From positions 310,001-374,000 of the forward strand of contig CAVXFB010000002.1 in the NCBI GenBank assembly GCA_963760935.1: DNA of 64,000 bases, given 5' to 3'. Of the stretch, positions 18,899-27,913 are shown piece by piece (the stretch's first letter is position 1; every line of letters begins with the position of its first letter). A model generated the notes under the pieces. That model was not told the origin of the DNA and searched no databases. It saw only the letters and a list, made by a program, of their open reading frames with translations. The position numbers and the translations under genes were made by a program. The DNA comes from CAVXFB01 sp963760935 (lineage in GTDB: Bacteria > Planctomycetota > Planctomycetia > Pirellulales > Thermoguttaceae).

Positions 18899-20368
18899 CT
18901 AATGAATATAACGGATTGCCAGCAGATTCGGAACTTGAAAATGCCCGCCGTGCCATGGCCAGAGCGCGGCGGACGGAATCGCCACTAACGGCTTGCCCAG
19001 CAGCAGCTTAGCGTCGACGACCCCGGGCCGCGGCCAAGTACGGCTGTCCTCCGACACCGCACTGTTATCGCCCAATACAAAATACTCGTTGCGGCCAACA
19101 TTGGTTCGGCTTGGCCGACGTTCGCCATCTGATAGCGGCGGGGGCTCCGTGTAGTAGACGTCTCGATACAGCCGCAAATTGCGCACGGTTACATCAGCTC
19201 CGTCCGCTGCAATGGCGACCGGACACGACGACGGCGGCACCGGTTCGGCACGCTCGTAAGGAACTGTTGCCACCGTTTGGCCGTCGATTGCCAACAGAAA
19301 CTGCTGATCCACCAGCGACGCTTCTACAAGCCGCTCGCCATGACCAGCGGGCACATCGCGGCTCGCCGCTGCCGGCTCGTTGGTCTTGAGACTTGTGATC
19401 GCTGCGCCCGGTATAGACTTTAGGCCAACCGTTTCACAACCTGCCAGGCGGCCATCGATGAACCGTAGCCGGCCTTCAAACCCCTGGTCGCCATCCGTGA
19501 GGCGAATCACGAACTGTCCGCCCCCAGATGAACAGTGCACGCGCAGCGACACCAACAAATCTGTCACGGCGTGAACGTCTTCCTCACGCCGCGGGCGCGA
19601 CTGGTTGTAGCCGCAAAGATCAGTCACCGGCGATTCGCGGAATTGCGACGACGGCGACGTTCCTTCCTTCTGTTCGGCCGACGCCGAAGGCAGCCTATGC
19701 CAATGATGATAAACCAGCCAGTCGGCGGATTGGCCATTACGATTGAGAATATGGTGAAAGACGCCTCGGTCGGCGTTCCAGCCGGTGTCAGTACGCTCGG
19801 GCCGCCACCGCGCCGGTGGACGCGGACGTTGTGTGGGTACGAATTGCGAGTCGTAAACCATGATGGCCAGCGCCCGTTGTGCGAACAGGTCCTTACGGGC
19901 AATCTCTCCGTTGACGTACACGTCACCGTGCCGAATGTCGATCGATTCGCCCGGCAAGCCGACGACGCGCTTAACAATCAGCCTTTCCGGCGGCGACGTC
20001 GATCGCAAGGCCACAACCTCCCACCGCCGCGGCGCACGGATCGTGAAGGCATCGCGGTCGATCAAGACGCGGTCGCCCGCCACATCGGAAGTCGACTGCA
20101 AGTCATTTCTAGCGTAGCCGCAATTTGGGCACACCGCGCGGGCTGGTGGCGATGCCGCATTGCTATCGCAGGAAAAACAGTAACCGCAATCGCTGCATAC
20201 AACATCGCGATGAACCCCGAGCAGAGCGCCAGCCATCGAGCCACCGTGGACCCGATATGGCGCCACGAGCCCATCCAGGAACCAAGTCTCCATCATCGCG
20301 AAGCCAATCACGATGAGCACTCCGCTACGAAGCGCCGTCCGCAATAGGTGCGACGCAGCGATCTGCAT
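18899..20368 (-). CDS. signal peptidase I paralogue with inserted domains (copy 2)
   Basis: Second S26 signal peptidase-like protein, 489 residues. Catalytic residues are conserved: Ser44 in HGGSMAGALLG and Lys133 in IVKRVVGLPGE; box E is GDNSAVSEDSRTWP. A hydrophobic N-terminal segment at about 15-28 anchors it. It shares the architecture of the downstream copy: a Cys4 ribbon (CSDC and CPNC) after box B and a beta-rich insertion of about 270 residues (including VEASLVDQQFLLAIDGQTVA). Divergence is high outside the catalytic boxes, so the duplication is old and the substrates may differ. About 210 bp with palindromes separate the two genes. Confidence 0.87.
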   Translation of the reverse strand: MQIAASHLLRTALRSGVLIVIGFAMMETWFLDGLVAPYRVHGGSMAGALLGVHRDVVCSDCGYCFSCDSNAASPPARAVCPNCGYARNDLQSTSDVAGDRVLIDRDAFTIRAPRRWEVVALRSTSPPERLIVKRVVGLPGESIDIRHGDVYVNGEIARKDLFAQRALAIMVYDSQFVPTQRPRPPARWRPERTDTGWNADRGVFHHILNRNGQSADWLVYHHWHRLPSASAEQKEGTSPSSQFRESPVTDLCGYNQSRPRREEDVHAVTDLLVSLRVHCSSGGGQFVIRLTDGDQGFEGRLRFIDGRLAGCETVGLKSIPGAAITSLKTNEPAAASRDVPAGHGERLVEASLVDQQFLLAIDGQTVATVPYERAEPVPPSSCPVAIAADGADVTVRNLRLYRDVYYTEPPPLSDGERRPSRTNVGRNEYFVLGDNSAVSEDSRTWPRPGVVDAKLLLGKPLVAIPSAALWPWHGGHFQVPNLLAIRYIH

Positions 20369-20470
20369 CTTCCTGGTCCTTGTTGCGGAATAGAGACTTT
20401 ACAGAGAAACGAATTGGATTGCGCGCCCTTGATTGGGCGCTGCTTGGCTCACATTACCGCCATTTCTGGC

Positions 20471-20489
20471 CGCGGAGTCAAGAGCACGC
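20471..20489 (+). repeat. 19-bp direct repeat, left copy
   Basis: CGCGGAGTCAAGAGCACGC is repeated exactly at 20610-20628. The pair brackets the second 76-bp palindromic element. Confidence 0.7.
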
Positions 20490-20528
20490 GGGGTCGACTT
20501 CGGGACAAATGCAACGTCCTGGCGTGAA

Positions 20529-20604
20529 GGGGTCAGGTCCATGTTTTCGGAGTCGAGGCAAGCGACAACGCCATGTCTATGAGCCGAAAAATGGACCAGA
20601 CCCC
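20529..20604. repeat. 76-bp palindromic dispersed repeat, copy 2
   Basis: Same arms as the element at 3749-3824 (left 20529-20550, right 20584-20604) and identical total length. The left arm and right arm sequences are unchanged between copies, while the 33-bp centre differs at about a third of positions. Conserved arms with a variable centre suggest recognition of the arms, as in REP/RAYT systems, or selection on hairpin formation. It lies between a signal peptidase gene and the tail of the phosphoesterase gene. Confidence 0.75.
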
Positions 20605-20609
20605 GGAGG

Positions 20610-20628
20610 CGCGGAGTCAAGAGCACGC
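20610..20628 (+). repeat. 19-bp direct repeat, right copy
   Basis: Exact copy of 20471-20489, starting 5 bases after the palindromic element. It ends just before the stop codon of the phosphoesterase gene. Confidence 0.7.
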
Positions 20629-20637
20629 CGGACGGCC

Positions 20638-21774
20638 TCAGGACGGCATGCGCAGGCGGAGTGCCGCAATCTCGGGGGGGCAGTTCCAACGCACGGGAAT
20701 GTCACCCGAAATTCCCCGCGTAACGTGGAGAATCGTCGGCGGCACATGGAAAATGCCCGACACATACTTCACGCCGCTCGCCGTCGGCGAGAAAATCGCA
20801 CCCAAGGGCGGAATACATATCTGTCCGCCGTGCGTGTGGCCTGCCAGCATGAGATCAGCATTGTGTGCGCATGCCCAGGAGAGTTGATCGGGCGAATGCG
20901 CGAGCAAGATGCGCAGAGGGTCGGACGGTGCCCCAGCCCAAACCTCGCCATCCAGCGAAAATGGCCCAATCCACGGCAGTTCGTTCCCGCCGACAAGTAC
21001 CTCGATTCCGCGCACCGCAACCGGCAACCAGCGAGCACCCACCTCGATCAGCCCCAAACTGGCCAGCGTACGCCGCAACTGCTCCGTGTCTACGCGGCAA
21101 TCGTGATTGCCCAGGATATAGTACACGCCGTGCCGCGCAACAAGTTGCCCCAGTGTATCCGCCATCCAGTCGAGACACTTTGGCGAGTCGATAATGTCGC
21201 CAGTAATGCAAATGAGGTCGGGCTGAAGCTCGTTGGTCACGCGGACCGCTTCGCGGAAGAACGCCTTGCCTATCCGGCCGGTGAAATGTAGATCGGAAAG
21301 GTGAACGATTGAAAGCCCGTCCAGCGCCGGCGCCAACCGCGCCACTTCGAGTTCGTAGTGCGACACGGCCAGTTGCAGTATCTCGTTTTGCGGCAATCGC
21401 GCCAGGAAATGATGTTGCACCTCGGACGCATCTGCCGCCGCGGCCGCCGGATTGATTGTCGCGAACTGACTTGAGCGCGACCGGAGTATTGCCGGCGGCC
21501 GGCGAAGGAATCGCAAGTACACCAGCCTAACGAGCGTCACAGCAAGCACGCCCCAACACACGATGACGTAAGCGGCCGGTGCCACTGGCAATGTGCCATG
21601 GATCAAATAGTACCACGCGAGCCCTATCGGGATTAACGTGGCGCAGGCAAAGAAGCACGCCGTGAACACCGAAATGATGCGCCGCCGCATCCCACGCGAA
21701 TGCAGCCAGTTTGTCAGTCCGATCCAAAGAAAGGCGTGGCCCAGTACGGCCAACAGCGCGAGAAAGAGATACAT
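20638..21774 (-). CDS. membrane-anchored metallophosphoesterase
   Basis: Calcineurin-like phosphoesterase of 378 residues with several N-terminal hydrophobic segments (about residues 1-110), so the catalytic part is tethered to the membrane. Metal-binding motifs are complete: VHLSDLHFTG, CITGDIIDSP, LGNHDCR, LAHSPDQ and AGHTHGGQI. The overall arrangement matches YkuE/YaeI-type enzymes, some of which act on lipid A precursors (UDP-2,3-diacylglucosamine) or other phospho-lipids. With lpxC and lpxA present but no lpxH seen, such a role is possible but unproven. It is followed by a signal peptidase gene on the same strand. Confidence 0.85.
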   Translation of the reverse strand: MYLFLALLAVLGHAFLWIGLTNWLHSRGMRRRIISVFTACFFACATLIPIGLAWYYLIHGTLPVAPAAYVIVCWGVLAVTLVRLVYLRFLRRPPAILRSRSSQFATINPAAAAADASEVQHHFLARLPQNEILQLAVSHYELEVARLAPALDGLSIVHLSDLHFTGRIGKAFFREAVRVTNELQPDLICITGDIIDSPKCLDWMADTLGQLVARHGVYYILGNHDCRVDTEQLRRTLASLGLIEVGARWLPVAVRGIEVLVGGNELPWIGPFSLDGEVWAGAPSDPLRILLAHSPDQLSWACAHNADLMLAGHTHGGQICIPPLGAIFSPTASGVKYVSGIFHVPPTILHVTRGISGDIPVRWNCPPEIAALRLRMPS

Positions 21775-21811
21775 CAGGCGTTGATTTATTGCATATCGTC
21801 AGGCGACGTTC

Positions 21812-23524
21812 TTAACTTTGCGCCACCGGCCGCGGCGAGTTGATAATCTGTTCGATGGCGTTCAACAGTTGATCGAGACGGAAAGGCTTGTACAGCACGG
21901 TCTGCAAACCGGCCTGCCGGGCCTTCACAATCGAATGGCCGGGATCCCAACCAAAACCAGTCATTAACACCAGTGGCGCCGAATCCATTCGCTCCTGGAG
22001 CTTCACCATGAACTCGTAGCCGTTCATGTCCGGCAGGCGAATGTCGGCGATAATGACGTCATAGTCCACATCCGCCGTAGAACGGACCATATAGAGCGCC
22101 TCGCCGCCGTCGTGCGCGGTCTCGACAACGCAGCCAAAACGCTCCAGCAGGTTGTGGGCCGCGCTGCGGACGTTTTCGTCGGCGTCGACCACCAGGATCC
22201 GACGCCCGCGCAATGCCGGTCGCTCCTCCACCTGCAACGTCGCCGGTAATGCTTCGGTCGGGGCCATTTTCTGGCCCACTTTCTGGATCACCTGCTTGAT
22301 GTCGCGAGCGTTGCGCAAAATCCGCTGTAGTCGTTCTGCAACCCCCGGCTCGTGGCCAATGTACCGCTCCATCACATTGACCGCATCGTTGAGAATTTCG
22401 TCGACAGGAAGCGCCACAGCGCTGTGAATGGCCTCGACGCTTTCCGCCGCCGACGTTACCTTCTCAGCCGCCAGCAGTTCCAGCGTATTCAACGCGGCGG
22501 CCACGTCGCGGCAGAAAATTTCCAAAAATTGCAGATCGCTCTCCGTAAACGCCCGCGGCTCGGGGCTCTCGACGTTGAACGTTCCGATCACGTCGTCATG
22601 CAACAAGAGCGGGACGGTCAACGAGCTTTTCGCCCCCGTTGCGCCGGGCAGATACAGCGGATCTTCGGTCGTGTCTTCGCAAAGATAGCTCTTGCCGGTG
22701 GCCGCCACGAAGCCGGTCACGCCGTTGTTCTGCGGCTGAGCATGCAACTCGCGAGCAGCCGCCTCCGGATCCATGCCCAGCGACAACAACGACTCCAGCC
22801 GCCCGGTCTTCTGATCCAATAGCCGGATCTCGACCACATCGAACCGCAATAGGTCGCGGGTGAAGTGCAAGATGTTCGACTTCAGCAGCTCGATGCGGTC
22901 GCCTACGGCCATGTGGGCTATCTCGGTGGCCGACAGGTCGGCCAGTTCCATGCCGGCTTGGTGGATTGCCGCCATCTTCTGCTGCTGGTGCACCTCATTC
23001 GTAACGTCGCGGACCGTGACGATCAAGTGACGCGCCGGGGCGCCAACCTCGCGGAGCGGGGCCGCATGCACATGGTAGTAGCGGTTGTCGCCGCTGCGAA
23101 GTGTCGAACTCGTCGCCTGCCCCGTCGCCAACGCCGTGTGGAACGGGCAGAAGTCCGGGCCCAGAATCTCTGGACTACCCAAGACGGTATAAAAGTTCGC
23201 GCCGATCACGTCTGCCCGATCGGACCACTCGCTCAGTCGGCCGTTGCTCCACAGGATCGAGTTGTCGCTGTCCAACAGCACGGCGCCGTCGGGCATCCCT
23301 TCGAGAATCTGCTCGTTTTGCAGCAACCGGCCGATTTGCAGAGCGCCCTGAAGATACTCGGACGAGATGTACACGCCGCCAAACTGCTCACGCGTCAGAT
23401 GTGCCAACGCCCGCAACGGGTTGGACGCAACGATAACTTCATGCGACTGACAGGCATGGTCAAGGAGCTGCTCGGCGCTTTCGCGCGAGTCGCACACCAA
23501 CAGTATTTTTGGCTTAGCGGTCAA
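21812..23524 (-). CDS. Rec-PAS-GAF-Rec signalling protein
   Basis: Cytosolic signalling protein of 570 residues. It has an N-terminal receiver-like domain (KILLVCDSRESAEQLL), a PAS domain (about 85-180, GMPDGAVLLDSDNSILWSNG), a GAF domain (about 210-350, LLRFDVVEIRLLDQKTGR), a helical linker, and a C-terminal receiver (ILVVDADENVRSAAHNLLER, acceptor Asp in IIADIRLPDMNG, Thr in LMTGFGW, Lys in YKPFRLD). No ATPase domain is visible, so it is probably not an active kinase but an integrator or adaptor in a phosphorelay. The N-terminal receiver lacks the usual acceptor context and may be degenerate. No output domain is present. Confidence 0.85.
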   Translation of the reverse strand: MTAKPKILLVCDSRESAEQLLDHACQSHEVIVASNPLRALAHLTREQFGGVYISSEYLQGALQIGRLLQNEQILEGMPDGAVLLDSDNSILWSNGRLSEWSDRADVIGANFYTVLGSPEILGPDFCPFHTALATGQATSSTLRSGDNRYYHVHAAPLREVGAPARHLIVTVRDVTNEVHQQQKMAAIHQAGMELADLSATEIAHMAVGDRIELLKSNILHFTRDLLRFDVVEIRLLDQKTGRLESLLSLGMDPEAAARELHAQPQNNGVTGFVAATGKSYLCEDTTEDPLYLPGATGAKSSLTVPLLLHDDVIGTFNVESPEPRAFTESDLQFLEIFCRDVAAALNTLELLAAEKVTSAAESVEAIHSAVALPVDEILNDAVNVMERYIGHEPGVAERLQRILRNARDIKQVIQKVGQKMAPTEALPATLQVEERPALRGRRILVVDADENVRSAAHNLLERFGCVVETAHDGGEALYMVRSTADVDYDVIIADIRLPDMNGYEFMVKLQERMDSAPLVLMTGFGWDPGHSIVKARQAGLQTVLYKPFRLDQLLNAIEQIINSPRPVAQS

Positions 23525-24327
23525 TCAAGGTCACTCCGGATGTGCGTTCTAGCCACCCTGCCCATGTCCATGCGGTCCTCCGCAATGCATTATAAGGAGG
23601 CCTGCGCAAACAAACAACCGTAAGCAGGTTTCCAGTAGTCCTCGCTATATCTCATCGGTTCGTCAGTCTTTTCGCATTGACCGTGGTTGACGCGAAGCCC
23701 GCCATTTTCGCCACCGTCTAAGTTCTCGCGCTCGGAACACGCGTCACGAGAGTCATCTTCGGAAGTAAATCACCGTTGCGATGCCCTACACCACAGCGGG
23801 GGGCGATCCTGGGGGACATTTTTGTACGCCTGCGACGTACGGCTGAGCGGGTCTCCGGTCGGGATTCGCTTGTGTGCATCGGCAACACGCAACAATCACT
23901 GAAAGAAACAGGTGCGTTGAGAATGCAACCGTGAAGGCCCGCTTGCACTTCGCACGCGTGCTGCCGACTCTATCGGTGCATTCACAGCCGTCAGTTGCCT
24001 GGTGCTTTCGGTACGACCGCTAGGAAAGCGCCCATGTCGCTATAATTACCGCGTTTCGTCTCGCCGAGCCCTGAAGGCGCCGACGCCGAACGCCGATTTC
24101 ATTGTACAAGCGGGTCGATACGCGCCGACCGTCATGCTAAGCGTAGCGAAGCACCACCCAGGCGTTGGAGGAAGTACTTCGCTTCGCTACGGATTAATAT
24201 CGCGGTCACGTACGATGATTTCACTTGGGGTGTTTTAGCTTCACAAACGAAGCCCACGGGTCGGCCCGGCAAATACTCGGCGAACGGAGTCGCCTCCTGC
24301 AACTACGAATCTTAGGAGGCATGAAGC
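23525..24327. other. intergenic region, 803 bp
   Basis: The longest gene-free stretch. Short open frames here do not look like proteins. It contains one hairpin of the AGCGAAGCG family (24140-24188). From about 23580 to 23700 it is more AT-rich and may hold the promoter of the Rec-PAS-GAF-Rec gene on the minus strand. No RNA gene was recognised. Confidence 0.35.
24140..24188. repeat. hairpin of the dispersed AGCGAAGCG family
   Basis: AGCGTAGCGAAGCAC (24140-24154) faces GTACTTCGCTTCGCT (24174-24188) over a 19-base loop. It is preceded by GTCATGCTA, recalling the GTCATNCTGAGCGCAGCGAAG core of the palindromes at 30970, 36540 and 53781. Confidence 0.55.
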
Positions 24328-24582
24328 ATGTGGCGCTCGCTCTTTTTGGCCATCGGTTTCTTCGTCATAATCCTCGGCGTTGAATGTTTGGGCGTAGAAC
24401 GCGTCAGTTTGAAGCTCCGCAATCCCCCGCCGCCGTCGAGTTCGATCTTCGAGACCGAGCCCACCGAAGGGCCGCAAAAACAATTAGTCCCGCCCCCCTG
24501 GGCTCCGTGGAGCCTACTCTCCACCGGCGCCGTCATGTGCCTCTACTCCTTCACCATCCCGCGCCGGGTTGCGGGAGGCTGA
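24328..24582 (+). CDS. small membrane protein, conserved planctomycete type
   Basis: Protein of 84 residues with an N-terminal hydrophobic helix (SLFLAIGFFVIILGVECLGV), a Pro-rich linker (RNPPPPSSSIFETEPTEGPQ) and a second hydrophobic helix (APWSLLSTGAVMCLYSFTI). A GGAGG motif about 8 bases before the ATG supports the start. The layout of two helices joined by a Pro-rich periplasmic or cytosolic loop looks conserved, but no function is known to me. It stands alone upstream of fumarase. Confidence 0.65.
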   Translation: MWRSLFLAIGFFVIILGVECLGVERVSLKLRNPPPPSSSIFETEPTEGPQKQLVPPPWAPWSLLSTGAVMCLYSFTIPRRVAGG

Positions 24583-24881
24583 TGGATTGCTGACTGCTGA
24601 TGGTTGATTTATGATTTATTGGTTCCGTGGTTGATTATGGAACAGTTCCGACGTTTTCTCCCGGGAAACCGGGCTCGTTTCACGAGCCCTCGTTCCATTA
24701 CCAGTGCAGGACTCAATGGAGGGACGCGGTTGCGATTTCTTTCGGCGTTTTGGATCGCTTGAATAATGGCCTAGCGATTTTTCGCTGGTTCGCGGGCTCG
24801 TTACCTCGTTCGCCCCGAAGGGACGATTGGAAACGGCGCCATTCTAATCAAGCGCCAAACCGATAGACGGAGAGACTTGCC
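24583..24881. other. intergenic region with GC hairpin
   Basis: About 300 bases before fumC. GGGCTCG (24671-24677) and CGAGCCC (24683-24689) form a 7-bp stem over TTTCA, preceded by CCCGGGAAACCGGG. It could terminate transcription of the small membrane protein gene, though no T-run follows. GGAGAG at 24870-24875 is the likely ribosome-binding site of fumC. Confidence 0.35.
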
Positions 24882-26329
24882 ATAGCACTCAACGATCAAG
24901 AATCAACGATCGACAATCGCTTTCGCATCGAGCGCGATTCGATGGGCGAAGTCCGCCTGCCGGCCGACGCGTACTATGCGCGCAGACTCAACGGGCTGTC
25001 GAGAACTTTCCCATTTCCGGTCGCACCTTGCCGCCCGAACTGATCCACGCCTTGGGGCTGGTCAAATGGGCCGCTGCCTGCGCCAATCGTGACGTTGGCC
25101 GACTCGACAGCGGAAAACGGGCGCTCAGCAATCCGCAAATCGACGCCTTGCTGGCCGCTTGCCGCGAAGTGGCCGACGGTCGCTTCGACGACCAATTCCC
25201 CGTCGACGTCTTTCAGACGGGTTCTGGCACGTCGAGCAACATGAACGTGAACGAAGTGATCGCCAATCGCGCGATCGAGCTCTCGGGCGGCGACCGTTTT
25301 GCCGCCGATAAGCCGATTCATGCCAACGACCACGTCAACCTTGGCCAGAGCACCAACGATATCTTCCCGACCGCCATCCATGTGGCTGTGGCCATCGCGA
25401 TCCAACGCCAACTGATTCCCGCCCTGGAGCAATGCGGCCAGACGCTGGCCGACAAAGCGGCTCAGTGGAACGATATACTCAAGATCGGCCGCACACACCT
25501 AGCCGACGCCACGCCGCTGGCTCTCGGCCAGGAAGTGGGCGGACTCGCGCGACAGCTCGAACGCTCGGTGGGCCGCGCAAGCGTCGCCGCCGAAGCCCTG
25601 TTCGAGCTGCCCGTCGGTGGCACGGCCGTCGGCACGGGCATCAACACCCACCCTGAGTTTGGCCACCGCACAAGCGAAGTGCTGGCCCGCGAAACCGGGC
25701 TCCCCTTCGTCGACGCCGTCGATCACTTCGAGGCCAACGCCCAGCGCAATGCGCTGGTCGAGTGTCATGGTCAAGTGCGTACCATCGCCACAACGCTTTT
25801 CAATGTGGCTAACAATATCCGCTGGCTCGCCTCCGGACCTCGCTGCGGCTTCTACGAAATCAAGCTGCCCGACCTACAGCCAGGCAGCTCAATCATGCCG
25901 GGCAAGGTCAATCCCGTGTTGTGCGAAAGCCTCATGCAAGTCGCCGCCCGGGTGCTGGGCAACGATCAGACGATTACTGTCTGCGGCGCGGCCGGCGGCC
26001 AATTCCAACTGAACGTGATGATGCCCGTCATGGCCGAGACGGCCCTGGAAAGCGTGCGTCTGCTGGCCAACGCCACGAGCGTCTTCACGGAGCGTTGCCT
26101 GAAAGGTATGGAGGCAAATGCGGAGGCCTGCGCCGCGTCGGTCGAAGAAAGCCTCGCGCTGGCGACAGGTCTCAATCCCACGATCGGCTATGACCGGGCG
26201 GCCGCGCTGGCCAAAGAGGCCTTTGCCACCGGCAAGACGATCCGCCAGCTTTGCCGCGAGAAAGAAATCTTGCCCGACGACCAACTCAACGAGGCCCTCG
26301 ACCCGTGGCGCATGACCGGCCCTCAGTGA
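24882..26329 (+). CDS. fumC: fumarate hydratase class II (frameshifted, unusual start)
   Basis: Interconverts fumarate and malate in the TCA cycle. The N-terminal 32 residues (FRIERDSMGEVRLPADAYY) are in one frame. A one-base loss near 24978 then moves the gene to the frame read from 25028, where the full catalytic body follows. The corrected junction reads YYGAQTQRAVENFPISGRTL, as in other FumC proteins. Key motifs include TGSGTSSNMNVNEVIANRA and the signature GSSIMPGKVNPV. The likely start is ATA at 24882 (5-10 bases after GGAGAG), possibly a miscalled ATG; ATG at 24942 is an internal alternative. The length of about 482 residues fits class II. Confidence 0.88.
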
Positions 26330-26442
26330 CGGCGCATGTGGAGATGCTGAGACCGGGCCCACATATGCGCCATCCATGAAAATGGCGCCGCGCAGTGCCC
26401 CGCAACTCATCACCGCTTCGCCCGGCCCGACGCGTTGGGCAG

Positions 26443-27831
26443 CTATCGCGTATAACCGCGGCTTTGCGGCCTCGCGATCGAGGCGGCCCGTTCGCCGTCG
26501 GGCATTGTCAACTGCGTGCCCGGCGTCAGATAGTTAAAGTCCTTGCCCAATACGTCGCGGTTCAAATCGTAGAGTTCGGCCCAGCGTGACGCCTTGCCAA
26601 GCTCGTACCGGGCGATGTTGAACAGCGTGTCTCCCTCGACAACCGTGTACGTTCGTCCGCCGCGGAGTTGATTGTGCGAACTGACCGTTGTGGTTCGCGC
26701 CTGCGTCTGCATCGCTTCCCGGTGTTCCGCCTTGGGGCATAAATCAGGGTACGACTGTTCGAGCTGGGTAACCGTCGGGGCAAGAATCAGTTCGCCCGGC
26801 CGCAGTTGGTCATCGTTTCCCTTGCCACGGTTGTGCTGGGCCAGCGCCTTGAAGTACGCACCCGTGCCATACAGCCGCTCCGAGACGGTCCAGTAGCTAT
26901 CGTTTGGCTGGACTTCGTATTTTCCATCGCTGCGTTGCGGCGCCGCCATGTACGACCGAACTGCGGCCGGCCGGCGTCGCTCGCTATTGTCGTGCCTCAT
27001 AGTCGGTGGGTTCATTCGGTATTCGCTCGCATCGTACTGTGTGGCTGTAGCCATCGCCGGCGCATCCATCCCGCTTGAATACGACGGTGCCGAATACGTG
27101 GAACCCGAAACTATCGGCGCGGTTGGCGATGGCGGAACCGGATTATCCAATGCCGCCCGGTCGCGATAGCGGGGCAATGTCGTGGGCGGTTCCAGCGACG
27201 CATAGCCGCTTGTGTCCGCCGGGCGTGCGGCTGACTTCTTCTTAGTCGCCGGTGGGGAGTCATCGGCCACGAGTGGCTTCGCGTCGGTTTCCTGGTCGGC
27301 CAACACTTTCACTTCGGCTTTGTCCTTGTGCTTCGGCTGATCCGACGTGTAACGCTCGTAGCGGTCGGACTTGGGCGGCGCGGGAGGCGTCGGCATGAAA
27401 GGCGGCGGTGTGGTCGGCACACTGTTGGCGTGCTTCGCTTCTGCCCGCTCCGAGGTGCGCTTCCATTGATCCACGCTAATATCAAGGCTCTTAGGCGGCT
27501 TGCCCGATGCCGCTGCGGCCGGCACGATGATTGGCGCACTGGGGTGGCTAAAGTGCTTCGACGCAGTGTCTTTCAGCATCGCTTCCGTCGTACTCGGGGC
27601 GTCTTCGTGCCGCAGGCTCTGCTCTGGCTCGTCGGCCACGGCGACCTGGTCGTCGGCGTTCGAGCCCTTCAGCCGCATTGTCAAGGCAACGCCGAGAATC
27701 ACCAACAGCACGGCGATCACCGACACGCCGATCTTGGCTTCCTTGCCCAGCCGCGATGACATCTGGGCCTTGGATGCGAGATTGTCGTCTCGGTCCTCTT
27801 CGGTCCTAAGAGTTTCGTTGTTCACGTTCAA
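26443..27831 (-). CDS. LysM-domain protein with membrane anchor
   Basis: Protein of 462 residues. A single transmembrane segment near the N-terminus (about 33-50, IGVSVIAVLLVILGVALTMR) is followed by a long Pro/Ser/Ala-rich disordered region. Two LysM modules follow: one at about 305-360 (YEVQPNDSYWTVSERLYGTG) and one at about 395-450 (TYTVVEGDTLFNIARYELGK). LysM binds N-acetylglucosamine-containing glycans such as peptidoglycan, so the C-terminus should sit in the periplasm on the cell wall. It lies 57 bp after rsmH on the same strand, the place occupied by ftsL in classical division clusters; both are short-anchor proteins, but there is no sequence similarity to FtsL. Confidence 0.82.
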   Translation of the reverse strand: MNVNNETLRTEEDRDDNLASKAQMSSRLGKEAKIGVSVIAVLLVILGVALTMRLKGSNADDQVAVADEPEQSLRHEDAPSTTEAMLKDTASKHFSHPSAPIIVPAAAASGKPPKSLDISVDQWKRTSERAEAKHANSVPTTPPPFMPTPPAPPKSDRYERYTSDQPKHKDKAEVKVLADQETDAKPLVADDSPPATKKKSAARPADTSGYASLEPPTTLPRYRDRAALDNPVPPSPTAPIVSGSTYSAPSYSSGMDAPAMATATQYDASEYRMNPPTMRHDNSERRRPAAVRSYMAAPQRSDGKYEVQPNDSYWTVSERLYGTGAYFKALAQHNRGKGNDDQLRPGELILAPTVTQLEQSYPDLCPKAEHREAMQTQARTTTVSSHNQLRGGRTYTVVEGDTLFNIARYELGKASRWAELYDLNRDVLGKDFNYLTPGTQLTMPDGERAASIARPQSRGYTR

Positions 27832-27856
27832 GCCTCCTTGCTTGGATCGTAATTTA

Positions 27857-27913
27857 TAGCAGGCACACTCCGTGCGCCATTCGCCAGTTACGGCACACGA
27901 AGTGTGCCTACTA
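27857..27913. repeat. double palindromic repeat overlapping the end of rsmH
   Basis: TAGCAGGCACACTCCGTGCG (27857 on) and its inverted counterpart ending at 27913 (GGCACACGAAGTGTGCCTAC) form an inverted repeat about 57 bp long. Each half is itself a palindrome of the GGCACAC-N3-GTGTGCC type, also seen at 18866. The right half encodes the last residues and stop codon of rsmH. Confidence 0.7.

Noticed and set aside
24627..24866. Open frame of 79 residues upstream of fumC
   Set aside because: Contains the GC hairpin region and low-complexity flanks; no protein features.
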